Notes under the pieces: model-generated
Told to the model about the DNA's origin: nothing
What the model saw: only the letters and a program-made list of their open reading frames with translations
The model's database searches: none
In this document: positions 9,480 to 17,514 of the stretch, one piece after another
Numbering within the stretch: the first letter of the stretch is position 1
Layout of the letters: each line of letters opens with the position of its first letter
Made by a program: the position numbers and the translations under genes
Assembly: GCA_965657335.1 (NCBI GenBank)
Contig: CBFHOH010000027.1
Span: forward strand, 1-64,000
Direction of reading: 5' to 3'
Length of the DNA: 64,000 nucleotides
Source: UBA4582 sp965657335
GTDB taxonomy: Bacteria > Pseudomonadota > Gammaproteobacteria > Pseudomonadales > Azotimanducaceae

Positions 9480-10930
9480 ATACGCTAGATCTATTTTCTC
9501 TGCTTCCCCTCATCATACTAACGACATCAATAATTCTCGTGATGCTCGTCATTGCCTTTGCTCGCAATCTCGCACTGACCTGCCTGTTGTGCTGTCTAGG
9601 GCTCGCGAGCACATTACTCTCAATCGCTTGGGTGGGTGCAAGTGTAGATTCAGGGTATGTGACGCCGCTTATCCTTGTTGATGCTTATGCGACGCTGTTC
9701 AGTGGCCTTATTGTTGCCGCAGGCATATTTATCAGTCTTATATCCTACAGTTATCTGAAGAACCGCGGAGAAAATCAAGATGAATTCATTCTACTGTTGA
9801 TGCTGTCAACCCTTGGTGCAGTGACACTTGCCCATAGCGCCCACTTTGTCTCTTTCATTTTAGGCTTGGAACTCGTTGGCGTATCACTTTACGCAATGAT
9901 CTCCTATCCATCAAAAGGTCTGTTCGGTCTCGAAGCTGCGCTGAAATATCTCATTCTCTCCGGCGTTTCTTCTGCATTCATCTTGTTTGGCGCTGCCCTG
10001 ATGTTTGCCGTTCTGGGTACGCTTTCATTTAGTGAAATGGCTTCGTCTGCCCAAGCCCAAAGCACGATCGAGCATTGGTTCATTCTGATTGGAACCACGA
10101 TGGTACTGGCAGGAATAGGTTTCAAATTATCATTGGTTCCCTTTCACATGTGGACGCCTGATGTCTACGAAGGCGCGCCTGCGCCGGCCACTGCACTATT
10201 GGCGACAATATCGAAGGGCGGAATTTTCGCTGCTTTGCTGAGATTTTTCCTTTCCTTCGATGGGTATCAATACAACCTCATCACGGAAAGCCTGTTTTGG
10301 ATTGCAATTCTTTCGATCGTTATAGGTAATGTGCTCGCGCTAATGCAAACGAAAATAAAAAGGGTGTTAGCCTATTCTTCAATTGCCCATCTAGGCTACC
10401 TCATGGTGGCCTTTGTCAGCGCAAGTATCCTGAGCGGTAAACAGCTTGCAATCGAAGCATCAATATTTTTCCTTTTTGCCTATTTCATCACGACCATTGG
10501 CGCTTTTGGTGTCGTGGCGATCATGTCCTGTGAATCTCAGGGAATTGACAAGGATGAAATATCCCATTATCGAGGCCTGTTTTGGCGCAGACCACTGCTC
10601 GCTGCCTTTTTCAGCGCAATGCTGCTTTCGCTTGCGGGGATACCACTGACACTTGGTTTCGTTGGAAAATTCTATATTGTCGCGGCGGGAGTAGAATCTG
10701 GACTCTGGGCGCTCCTTGTTGCGGTAGTTATAGGCAGCGGCATAGGCCTTTTTTACTACCTCAGAATCATATTTTCGATGACAACCCATACTGATTCAGA
10801 TGAACCGATTGCTATCCCCGCGACTGGCGGCTGGGCGCTCGGAACGCTAGCGTTCCTCTTGGTTTATCTGGGCGTATATCCAACCCTAGTAGTGGATTGG
10901 GTTTCATCGGTCGCTAAATCGATGATCTAA
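9476..10930 (+). CDS. nuoN: NADH-quinone oxidoreductase subunit N
   Basis: Antiporter-like proton-pumping subunit closest to the quinone arm, 484 aa. The channel residues are E132 (ILGLELVGVSLYAM) and K217 (AGIGFKLSLVPFHMWTPDVY). The frame is open from 9458, but ATG 9476 overlaps the nuoM stop (ATGA) with GGAG about 10 bases upstream and is preferred. It is the last nuo gene and no further complex I gene follows. Confidence 0.95.
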   Translation: MNTLDLFSLLPLIILTTSIILVMLVIAFARNLALTCLLCCLGLASTLLSIAWVGASVDSGYVTPLILVDAYATLFSGLIVAAGIFISLISYSYLKNRGENQDEFILLLMLSTLGAVTLAHSAHFVSFILGLELVGVSLYAMISYPSKGLFGLEAALKYLILSGVSSAFILFGAALMFAVLGTLSFSEMASSAQAQSTIEHWFILIGTTMVLAGIGFKLSLVPFHMWTPDVYEGAPAPATALLATISKGGIFAALLRFFLSFDGYQYNLITESLFWIAILSIVIGNVLALMQTKIKRVLAYSSIAHLGYLMVAFVSASILSGKQLAIEASIFFLFAYFITTIGAFGVVAIMSCESQGIDKDEISHYRGLFWRRPLLAAFFSAMLLSLAGIPLTLGFVGKFYIVAAGVESGLWALLVAVVIGSGIGLFYYLRIIFSMTTHTDSDEPIAIPATGGWALGTLAFLLVYLGVYPTLVVDWVSSVAKSMI

Positions 10931-10966
10931 CGTGCCGCTTTACAAGCAGTCGATAGCACGGTTCGT

Positions 10967-10986
10967 TGCGTTTTAAACGAAACGCA
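10967..10986 (+). terminator. small hairpin after nuoN
   Basis: Perfect 7-bp stem (TGCGTTT / AAACGCA) with a 6-base loop, 37 bases after the nuoN stop. There is no T-run behind it, so it may be a weak terminator or mRNA 3'-end stabiliser. Confidence 0.35.
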
Positions 10987-11042
10987 TACTGGTGTGTTTG
11001 GTTTGAACTGATCAAAACCACCCTAAAACGGAGGAAGGCCCT

Positions 11043-11471
11043 ATGTTAGGTACAGTTGAATTAAATGACTATATGTTGAAAAACCCATTAACGGCAAAAG
11101 CAGACTTGACGGTGTACGAAGCAGCCCAGAGAATCTTGAGCAATAAAGTCTCTGGGCTGGTCGTGATTGATGACAGAAGAGCGATGTTGGGAATGCTCTC
11201 TGAGCTGGATTGTCTCAGGGCGCTGTTGGCCAGCGCATATAACGATGAAGCGTTCAGCACAGCATTGGTTGGTGATCTCATGTCTACCGAGGTGGAAATG
11301 CAAAGCCCCTCGGACGATATTATAGACGTGGCAACGTCCATGCTGGATCACAAGCACAGACGAAGGCCTGTTGTTGTTGATGGACTGTTAGTCGGTCAGG
11401 TAACGTGTCGCCAGATATTAAATGTCGTGACGACCGGTTTAAAAGACCAAAAACATCGGATCACACGATAG
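11043..11471 (+). CDS. CBS-domain pair protein
   Basis: Cytoplasmic 142-aa protein made almost wholly of two CBS domains: about residues 10-65 (MLKNPLTAKADLTVYEAA..SGLVVID) and 75-135 (LMSTEVEMQSPSDDIIDVA..RRPVVVDG). A tandem pair usually forms a Bateman module that binds adenine nucleotides; here no catalytic domain is attached. It has a strong ribosome site (GGAGGAAG) 6 bases before the ATG. It lies 112 bases after nuoN on the same strand and could be read through from the nuo operon, which would fit an energy-sensing role, but that is inference. Confidence 0.85.
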   Translation: MLGTVELNDYMLKNPLTAKADLTVYEAAQRILSNKVSGLVVIDDRRAMLGMLSELDCLRALLASAYNDEAFSTALVGDLMSTEVEMQSPSDDIIDVATSMLDHKHRRRPVVVDGLLVGQVTCRQILNVVTTGLKDQKHRITR

Positions 11472-11477
11472 CCTTTC

Positions 11478-11591
11478 TTGAAAGTCATACAGCAAGTTCT
11501 TGCTCTCTTAAGCGCAGCACAACTTAACGAGTTCGAGTCCAGTGGACCATTTTTTGCTACTACTGACTGGTTAGATAAAATCAAGAGCTGA
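11478..11591 (+). CDS. possible 37-aa small protein
   Basis: A short open frame from a TTG 6 bases after the CBS gene stop to TGA at 11589. The composition looks protein-like (VIQQVLALLSAAQLNEFES and FFATTDWLDKIKS, an amphipathic helix followed by a mixed tail). There is no clear ribosome site. It could be a real small gene, translated by re-initiation, or the remnant of a larger one. It is not assigned to a family. Confidence 0.3.
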   Translation: MKVIQQVLALLSAAQLNEFESSGPFFATTDWLDKIKS

Positions 11592-11604
11592 TGGCTAGAT
11601 CATC

Positions 11605-11634
11605 GACAATGGTGCATTAGCATGCACCATCGTC
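11605..11634. terminator. bidirectional hairpin between converging genes
   Basis: 9-bp perfect stem ATGGTGCAT / ATGCACCAT with a TAGC loop, extended by GAC/GTC beyond one A-C mismatch. It lies between the + strand CBS cluster and the - strand NTF2-like gene. It lacks a strong T-run. Confidence 0.55.
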
Positions 11635-11686
11635 AGTGATTATCTTGCGAAATTTCACCAAGAAAGAAATTGTTAGGATGACGCGT

Positions 11687-12211
11687 CTATTCTTCGGAGA
11701 AGACAGCTCGGTCAGCCACAAATAGAAATTTTATTTTGCCGTTTTCAACTCTGGCATCGTACATTTCCTCTACTTTCACAGATTTGCCGTCAACGGTATT
11801 AGTGACCGTATAAGCAGACGTCACCCAATGATTCACACTACCGTCGGGTTGCACTACGTCGTTGGCGATGGCGTACTTGTATTTCCAATTTGGGTTGGCA
11901 CTGGTGAACCAATCTTTGAGGAAAGTAATGTGTGCTTCAGAGCCATCAATCACAACGCCGTTCGCAGCCCAAGCTTTGAAATCGCTGGCGTTCAAACGTT
12001 CGATAGCTGAGGTGTCACGTTGATTGTGTGCTTCAACATAACTTTTGAAGAGCTCAACCGCCGTCAAGTTTCCGGCAGTGATGTCCATGCGCTTACCTTC
12101 ATCAGAAATCTCATGACCGATGATGGTTTTCGTTTTTGCTGCTTCATGATTTTCTGCGAGTGACAACTGTGATATCAATAGAGCAATCCCCGCTAAAACA
12201 ATATAATTCAT
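11687..12211 (-). CDS. secreted NTF2/SnoaL-like protein
   Basis: 174 aa with an N-terminal signal peptide (MNYIVLAGIALLISQLSLAE, cleavage likely after LSLA). The mature part resembles the SnoaL-like/NTF2 fold: an opening helix (AVELFKSYVEAHNQRD), a central WFTSANPNWKYKY strand region and a final sheet ending in FLFVADRAVF. Such proteins are small-molecule binding cups, sometimes enzymes, and the substrate cannot be read. It is convergent with the CBS gene and appears to be a single-gene unit. Confidence 0.7.
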   Translation of the reverse strand: MNYIVLAGIALLISQLSLAENHEAAKTKTIIGHEISDEGKRMDITAGNLTAVELFKSYVEAHNQRDTSAIERLNASDFKAWAANGVVIDGSEAHITFLKDWFTSANPNWKYKYAIANDVVQPDGSVNHWVTSAYTVTNTVDGKSVKVEEMYDARVENGKIKFLFVADRAVFSEE

Positions 12212-12393
12212 AGCTGATAACCTTTTTTGAAAGTTGTCATCTAAGCTTGCATTACTTAAGTGACTTTTATCAAGGTCTTTTCGTATGACGCTTTTAGGCT
12301 TGGTTGTTTATCTGCGGCTAAAAAGTTTCGCATATTTTTTGTGCGCGACGAAAAATAAATGCTTAATCATTCTGTTTGAGCGCTGAAAAAAAG

Positions 12394-12960
12394 CTATATG
12401 AAGCTTTTAAAGACCTGTACAGAGTGATTGACGACAGCAACAAAAGATTCTTGTTTCAGCGTTTCGTGGGCACTAATAATTTTCTTTAGGCAAGAGATTT
12501 CAGCTTCCTCTAGCTTTTTCCCAATCGGGTCCTCTTGATGGTCTGCTGCTAGGGTCAGATAACAAAGTCCGACCCAGAAGTAGTATTCATCAAGAGTGAT
12601 GTCTTTCAGCGCCTCAATGCAGCTGACAGACCGGAGAGAGGTGTCTCCTTTAAAGTCTGCTTTATCCATGATGTCTGAAATTTTGGTGGTCTTGTCCTTG
12701 ATGAGACCTAGTAGGTCTAATTGGTGGCCCATAGTTTTGATTGTTGGGATTTCCCGAACAACGTACTGATTGTCTTTAGCCGCCATATGCCAGAGTAGAT
12801 CGCACAGTCGTTCGCGCTCGGGTGAGGACAAAGCCATGTCTGCTTCGCACACAGTGATAATAAAGTCGATCTTGTCTAAGCTAGACACAGGATAATTTCC
12901 TTCTATTGTATTTTTATTGGGCTTGTTGCAAAAACATGTCGAATTTGTCTCTGTAAGCAC
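12394..12960 (-). CDS. hypothetical protein, helical
   Basis: 188 aa from a GTG at 12960 and not recognised. No signal peptide or membrane segment is apparent. The first 30 residues contain CFC and look atypical, so translation may begin later, for example at M42 (MALSSPERERLCDLLWHMA). The body is predicted mostly helical and acidic, with a YYFWVGLCYLTLAADHQ segment about 125-145. No partner gene is evident; it is flanked by a 182-base gap and a 438-base gap. Confidence 0.5.
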   Translation of the reverse strand: MLTETNSTCFCNKPNKNTIEGNYPVSSLDKIDFIITVCEADMALSSPERERLCDLLWHMAAKDNQYVVREIPTIKTMGHQLDLLGLIKDKTTKISDIMDKADFKGDTSLRSVSCIEALKDITLDEYYFWVGLCYLTLAADHQEDPIGKKLEEAEISCLKKIISAHETLKQESFVAVVNHSVQVFKSFI

Positions 12961-13398
12961 GACAGTAAGCTAAAGCCTTACGCGCTATAAGGGTTGTCTA
13001 TCAGCGGACTAGAATATACTTAGGTTTAGCAAGAAAGATCAATAGCGATTCGAGTAAGTTGAAAAAAGTGCTTATTTTTGTACAGCACATATCGGATTGT
13101 TAGAAGAGATACTTCTGCGCTTGTAATAATACCGGATTCAAAAATTTTATCGTCGATTGCTTGTGTGCCGCGCGGCAAGTATCTCGCACGAGTATCAAGC
13201 TCTATTGCTGGCACGACACCATAATGGCAACATTAGTGTGATGGACCGCCAAGAAGACAAGCTGATTGTGACGGCGCGAAGTTAAAAAATCTTCGTGATC
13301 AACGTGGCTAACTATCGTCAGGATCAGGTGTTTTAGATTGCTTATCTTGACGAGTGCTTGTCGTTTTTTAAGCGGTAGACAACAGCTAAGGTCAACAT
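12961..13398. other. 438-base intergenic region with a possible gene fragment
   Basis: Between the - strand hypothetical gene and the POT transporter. It carries promoters for both. The + strand frame from about 13157 to the TAA at 13283 reads like protein (HEYQALLLARHHNGNISVMD), which hints at a decayed gene; the GNISV element recalls class II aldolase/adducin proteins but is too short to assign. Nothing else is recognised. Confidence 0.3.
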
Positions 13399-14739
13399 AT
13401 GCCAGAGTATAATACTGCACCAGTACCGTCATCGCGTATGCCAGACGGCATTCCGTATATCATTGTCAACGATATTGCAGAGCGCTTCAGCTTCTACGGC
13501 ATGAAGGCAATTCTTGTGATCTTCATGACGCAGTATTTGATGTCGAGCGATGGGCAATTGGCCACGATGTCGCGCGCGGAAGCAACATCCTATTTTCATT
13601 TTTTTGTGTCTACAACTTACTTTCTACCGATCATTGGTGCAGTTATCGCGGATGCGTATTGGGGAAAGTATCGAACCGTCATTTTGCTATCAGTCGTTTA
13701 CTGTGCCGGCCACTTCGCTTTGTTCTTAGACGATACGAGAGCTGGTTTGTTTCTTGGTCTAACACTGATTGCTATCGGATCAGGGGGAATTAAGCCGAGT
13801 GTTGCCTCCAACGTAGGTGACCAGTTTGGCCAGTCGAATGAACACTTAATGTCCAGAGCCTACTCTTGGTATTACCTAGGCATCAACATAGGATCGGTGC
13901 TGTCCTCGCTGATGATACCTTGGCTGCTCGAAGCGTATGGGCCTGCCGTCGCTTTTGGTGTGCCGGGTTTGTTTATGCTGCTGGCAACGATAACATTTTG
14001 GATGGGGCGTCATCATTTTGTGCACCTGCCTCCGGCGGGTAAGTCCTACCTAACCGATGTCTTCGGTCGCGATGGCGGACGCGTTGCCAGCCGTTTGCTG
14101 GTGATTTACATTTTGATCGCGGCGTTTTGGTCTTTATTCGATCAAATGGGCAGCACTTGGGTGCTTCAGGCAATGCAGATGGACAGGACCATTTTTGGCT
14201 ATGAGTTACTACCCTCACAAATTCAAGCGATGAACCCTTTTTTGATTATCGTGCTTATTCCCCTTTTTTCTTACTATATCTACCCGTTGATGGCGCGGTA
14301 TTTTTACCTCACTGCGAGTCGCAAAATGTGTATGGGCATGTTTCTCGCGGCTACCCCCTTTTTAGTCACTGCCTGGTGTGAATCACAAATCCAAATGGGC
14401 AACACGCCGCATATCAGTTGGCAGCTGCTGGCGTATTTTTTGATGACTCTGGCTGAAGTTCTGCTAGTGATTACCTGTATGGAGTTTTCGTACACCCAAG
14501 CGCCAAAAAGCATGAAATCGTTAGTTATGGCGTTGTTTTACCTGTCTATATCTGCGGGTAATTTATTCACAGCGATGGTCAATCAGATGATTCAAAATCC
14601 GGACGGAACAACGATGCTAGTCGGAGCCAGTTATCACTTGTTCTTTGCTGGATTCATGGGGTGTTTTGCTCTCATCTTCGCCGTCTATATGCGTTTTTAT
14701 AAGGAACAGCACATTATTCAGCAAGAGGCTGCCCAGTAA
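13399..14739 (+). CDS. POT-family proton-coupled peptide transporter
   Basis: Inner-membrane MFS transporter of 446 aa, about 12 helices, expected to import di/tripeptides with protons. The first-helix signature ExxERFxYYG is present as DIAERFSFYG (residues 25-34), with the first Glu replaced by Asp. The second POT signature region around residues 120-145 reads LIAIGSGGIKPSVASNVGDQ. It has a ribosome site AAGG about 8 bases upstream. Length is near the lower end for the family. It appears monocistronic, and peptide specificity cannot be inferred. Confidence 0.88.
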   Translation: MPEYNTAPVPSSRMPDGIPYIIVNDIAERFSFYGMKAILVIFMTQYLMSSDGQLATMSRAEATSYFHFFVSTTYFLPIIGAVIADAYWGKYRTVILLSVVYCAGHFALFLDDTRAGLFLGLTLIAIGSGGIKPSVASNVGDQFGQSNEHLMSRAYSWYYLGINIGSVLSSLMIPWLLEAYGPAVAFGVPGLFMLLATITFWMGRHHFVHLPPAGKSYLTDVFGRDGGRVASRLLVIYILIAAFWSLFDQMGSTWVLQAMQMDRTIFGYELLPSQIQAMNPFLIIVLIPLFSYYIYPLMARYFYLTASRKMCMGMFLAATPFLVTAWCESQIQMGNTPHISWQLLAYFLMTLAEVLLVITCMEFSYTQAPKSMKSLVMALFYLSISAGNLFTAMVNQMIQNPDGTTMLVGASYHLFFAGFMGCFALIFAVYMRFYKEQHIIQQEAAQ

Positions 14740-14879
14740 TGGCTGTCTTTGTCTTCCCGAATGCAGGCATTCGCGCTGGTTAAGCCACTAAGCAGTTTTT
14801 GTAAGCGACGTCGCGAACGATTTAAGCTGGTTGTAAATTTTCCACCATGGGTCCAATTGTTCTTTTCCGAATACTCAGG

Positions 14880-16127
14880 TCAGGTAGAGACTGATTGGTA
14901 GCAGCCAAGCATGGCAATTGATTTTTTATGCCATATTCCTTGTTCGGCTGTTTTTTCTTGAACATCGATTTTTTTCGGTATGAGGTGAAAAGGCGCTGCT
15001 GCAAAGCGTCTGATGGTGGATGCTACATCGTTTGCGAGTTGTTCCGGTGTTTCAACCGGCAGGGTAAAACCGTAAGACTCAGTGATAGCATGGCCGGGGC
15101 CTCCGCGGTTCGTTGTGATGACAGGTAAGCCCCACGTCAGTGCCTCAGAAATCACACGACCACTGGGTTCTCTAAAACTGGGAAAAACAAATAGGTCGCT
15201 CCGGTCATAGAGTGCTTCAACCTCAGGGCGAGATACGTGACCGTGGAAAGTGATCCGGTCTGCTACGCCAAGTTCTGCTGCTTCTTGTTTACAAATCTCG
15301 ATTTCTTCCCCTTCACCCGCGCTGTCGAGGGTGACGCCGGGCAAATCTCTCAGTAAGGCCATGGCTCGGACGACATCGCGAAGGCCTTTGGTTCTTACAC
15401 CACGCCCTACGTGTAGTAGTTTGATGTTTCCATGCGCCAGTGACCGCTGCGCTTTCACTGGAGCAAGCTGATCAATACCAAGTTCGCTATGTAAGTAATA
15501 TTTTTCGACGTTTGCAAGAGATAAAAGATCGCCAACATATGGTGCCGCGCCAATGACTGCCGCTGCTTGTTGAAAGCTTTTCTTGAGCAACGGGTCTCGG
15601 GATAATCGAAAGCGATCTAGCATTCTCAGTCGCACAAACCATGGCGCACTTCGACACTCTGATTTAAATGCATCAGGTGTCGATAGGCTGCCGCCCATGG
15701 GACCTAAAATGTATGGAATACCGGTACCTAGGAACGGGGTAGGATAGCGCAACGCAGCAGGGGTGACCTGATGACCAATATCAAAATGTCTGCCTTGTGC
15801 CTGTTGTTTTTTAATCCATTGTCTTGTCTTGAAAAAGAAGTAGGGATAGCCAGGCTTTAACATGGCGTTAAGTCTCTCGTTCCCGCATGACGGCTCAGCA
15901 AACGTTATGGTTTCTACATCGGGAAGCTGTTTGTTGACTGGGACTCTGTCTTGGCGCTGGAAAGTAATCAACGTGACGTTGGCCATCTTTGCCATTGCTT
16001 CAACCCACTTGAATGCTCGCCATGCTTCACCAACATCGGTGCCGTCACAGTTTGTCGCAATCATCAGCACATTGAGGTGTTTCTTACTCCTGTCGGCTAT
16101 GAGCGCTTCGAGTGGTTGGGATTGCAA
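14880..16127 (-). CDS. family 4-type glycosyltransferase
   Basis: 415-aa GT-B fold transferase, presumably cytoplasmic and acting on a lipid-linked or envelope glycan. The C-terminal nucleotide-sugar domain has LLHVGRGVRTKGLRDVVRA (about 240-258), ITFHGHVSRPEVEALYDRSD and the EX7E-type motif PSFREPSGRVISEAL (about 320). The start is TTG with AAGGAG seven bases upstream, which is the deciding evidence. A second glycosyltransferase lies 180 bases upstream on the same strand. The last ~20 residues look atypical, so a late frameshift at the 3' end is possible. Confidence 0.82.
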   Translation of the reverse strand: MQSQPLEALIADRSKKHLNVLMIATNCDGTDVGEAWRAFKWVEAMAKMANVTLITFQRQDRVPVNKQLPDVETITFAEPSCGNERLNAMLKPGYPYFFFKTRQWIKKQQAQGRHFDIGHQVTPAALRYPTPFLGTGIPYILGPMGGSLSTPDAFKSECRSAPWFVRLRMLDRFRLSRDPLLKKSFQQAAAVIGAAPYVGDLLSLANVEKYYLHSELGIDQLAPVKAQRSLAHGNIKLLHVGRGVRTKGLRDVVRAMALLRDLPGVTLDSAGEGEEIEICKQEAAELGVADRITFHGHVSRPEVEALYDRSDLFVFPSFREPSGRVISEALTWGLPVITTNRGGPGHAITESYGFTLPVETPEQLANDVASTIRRFAAAPFHLIPKKIDVQEKTAEQGIWHKKSIAMLGCYQSVST

Positions 16128-16308
16128 GGGTTAGCTCCTTCTTTTTGAAGTTCTTACAGCAATTTCCTTGCCAGTTTTAGTTGCCTAATTTCGGAGACCA
16201 AGAATAACCCCCCCCAGCAAAACTCCTGCCACATTGCTATGGCAATTGCCTTTGCTATTTACGACTCAATCGGGTGTCTTGTTGCAAATTCGAAAACTAT
16301 CTCAGCGG

Positions 16309-17406
16309 TCACTGCCAATCTTCCACGACACCGCGAATGTGATTGTTCCAGGTGAATCTTGAAGAAGACAACTTTGCGTTGGTGGCGAGTCGTTGCATCT
16401 CTTGTCGATCTTTGGCGAGAGAAGTCAGCAACTTTGCCATGTGAGTTGTATCAATAGGGTTCACGAGATACCCGTCTTCCCCGGAAGCGATTAATTCAAC
16501 AGGTCCTGCATTGTCTCCCGCGAGCACAATACAACCAGAGGCCATAGCATCAACAATCGAAAGACCAAATCCCTCAACATCGCCTTGAGCTCGTCTATCG
16601 AGCTGAGGATGAAGGTAAACATGTGTGCGCGTATAAAGCGTCCATAGCGTCTGATCGTCCACATACGGCAAGAACCTGAACTCTAACCCTTCAGTGGATG
16701 CTGCCTGCTGCTGTAGCGCCTCATGCCTGACACCATCCCCTATCAGAGTATAAATCAGTGGAACACCGGATGAGGCCGCGATGCCAGCTGCTTCAACCGC
16801 GGCTTTAACGTTTTTTCTCGTGTTTTGTCGGCAAACGGTCAATATGTTCAACGTACCGTCATAGGCTGGTATGCCCGTTGTTTTAGGCGCGGTGACGCCT
16901 AGGTGAGCGACTTTTACTTGGCTCGGTGGAATAGTAGTGAACCGCTCTAACAAAAGCTCACGGGTAAAAGACGAGACCGCAATGATTCGGGCGCACTTTC
17001 GGAGCACGAATCCGACAAAAAACCTGCTCACGAGATCGTCACGCAGCAGTTCATTACCGTGAACAGTTAAGCGAATATCACCAAGACGCAGCGGAAGCAA
17101 TGGAAGTAGCGGTAAAGCCATCCGCCAGGTAGTGGCGTGCACAATATCCCAACGTTTTCGGCGGATCACAGTTTCGTAAAGCAATCTGAAAAATATGGTG
17201 ACGCCAATCAGAAGCTGCGACCGTCTCCCCACGATGATTTGAGATGCCGTAAGTTCATCTGCTGGTGCATTGGTAGAGATCAGGGTGACGTTGAAACCGG
17301 CTCTTCCATATTCCTTGGCAACCTGTTCAGCATACCGTGCAATGCCGCCGGGCGCGGGGCTGATTTCTTTTGCAAGCAACAATACATTTCGCACTATGCA
17401 ACCCAC
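16309..17406 (-). CDS. family 4-type glycosyltransferase
   Basis: 365-aa GT4-like transferase. The N-terminal NVLLLAKEISPAPGGIARYA is the usual Rossmann start with its glycine loop. The C-terminal domain has LNILTVCRQNTRKNVKAAVEA and the EX7E-type region EGFGLSIVDAMASGCIVLAG. The start is uncertain: GTG 17406 (longest) or GTG 17394, giving MRNVLLLAKEISP. It is divergent from the LruC-domain gene at 17515 and upstream of the other glycosyltransferase. The pair may decorate surface glycans; no other polysaccharide genes are in view. Confidence 0.8.
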   Translation of the reverse strand: MGCIVRNVLLLAKEISPAPGGIARYAEQVAKEYGRAGFNVTLISTNAPADELTASQIIVGRRSQLLIGVTIFFRLLYETVIRRKRWDIVHATTWRMALPLLPLLPLRLGDIRLTVHGNELLRDDLVSRFFVGFVLRKCARIIAVSSFTRELLLERFTTIPPSQVKVAHLGVTAPKTTGIPAYDGTLNILTVCRQNTRKNVKAAVEAAGIAASSGVPLIYTLIGDGVRHEALQQQAASTEGLEFRFLPYVDDQTLWTLYTRTHVYLHPQLDRRAQGDVEGFGLSIVDAMASGCIVLAGDNAGPVELIASGEDGYLVNPIDTTHMAKLLTSLAKDRQEMQRLATNAKLSSSRFTWNNHIRGVVEDWQ

Positions 17407-17432
17407 CTAGCGACGATTTCGCACTTTGCAAC
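17386..17432. repeat. two 17-bp direct repeats in a divergent promoter
   Basis: ATTTCGCACTATGCAAC at 17386-17402 recurs as ATTTCGCACTTTGCAAC at 17416-17432 (16/17), with starts 30 bases apart, about three helical turns. It lies between the - strand glycosyltransferase start and the + strand LruC gene, so it is a candidate binding site for a regulator of one or both. Confidence 0.5.
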
Positions 17433-17514
17433 GCTTACAAGCGAATTTGCGATAGATTTTGCTGGCATGGAACTTGCGACAGGGGTGGCAAACCAACAAA
17501 GGATCACTCTTGTC

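Noticed and set aside
13026..13432. Two short - strand open frames upstream of the POT gene
   Set aside because: Composition is not protein-like for most of their length and the region is better explained as promoter plus a possible + strand scrap.
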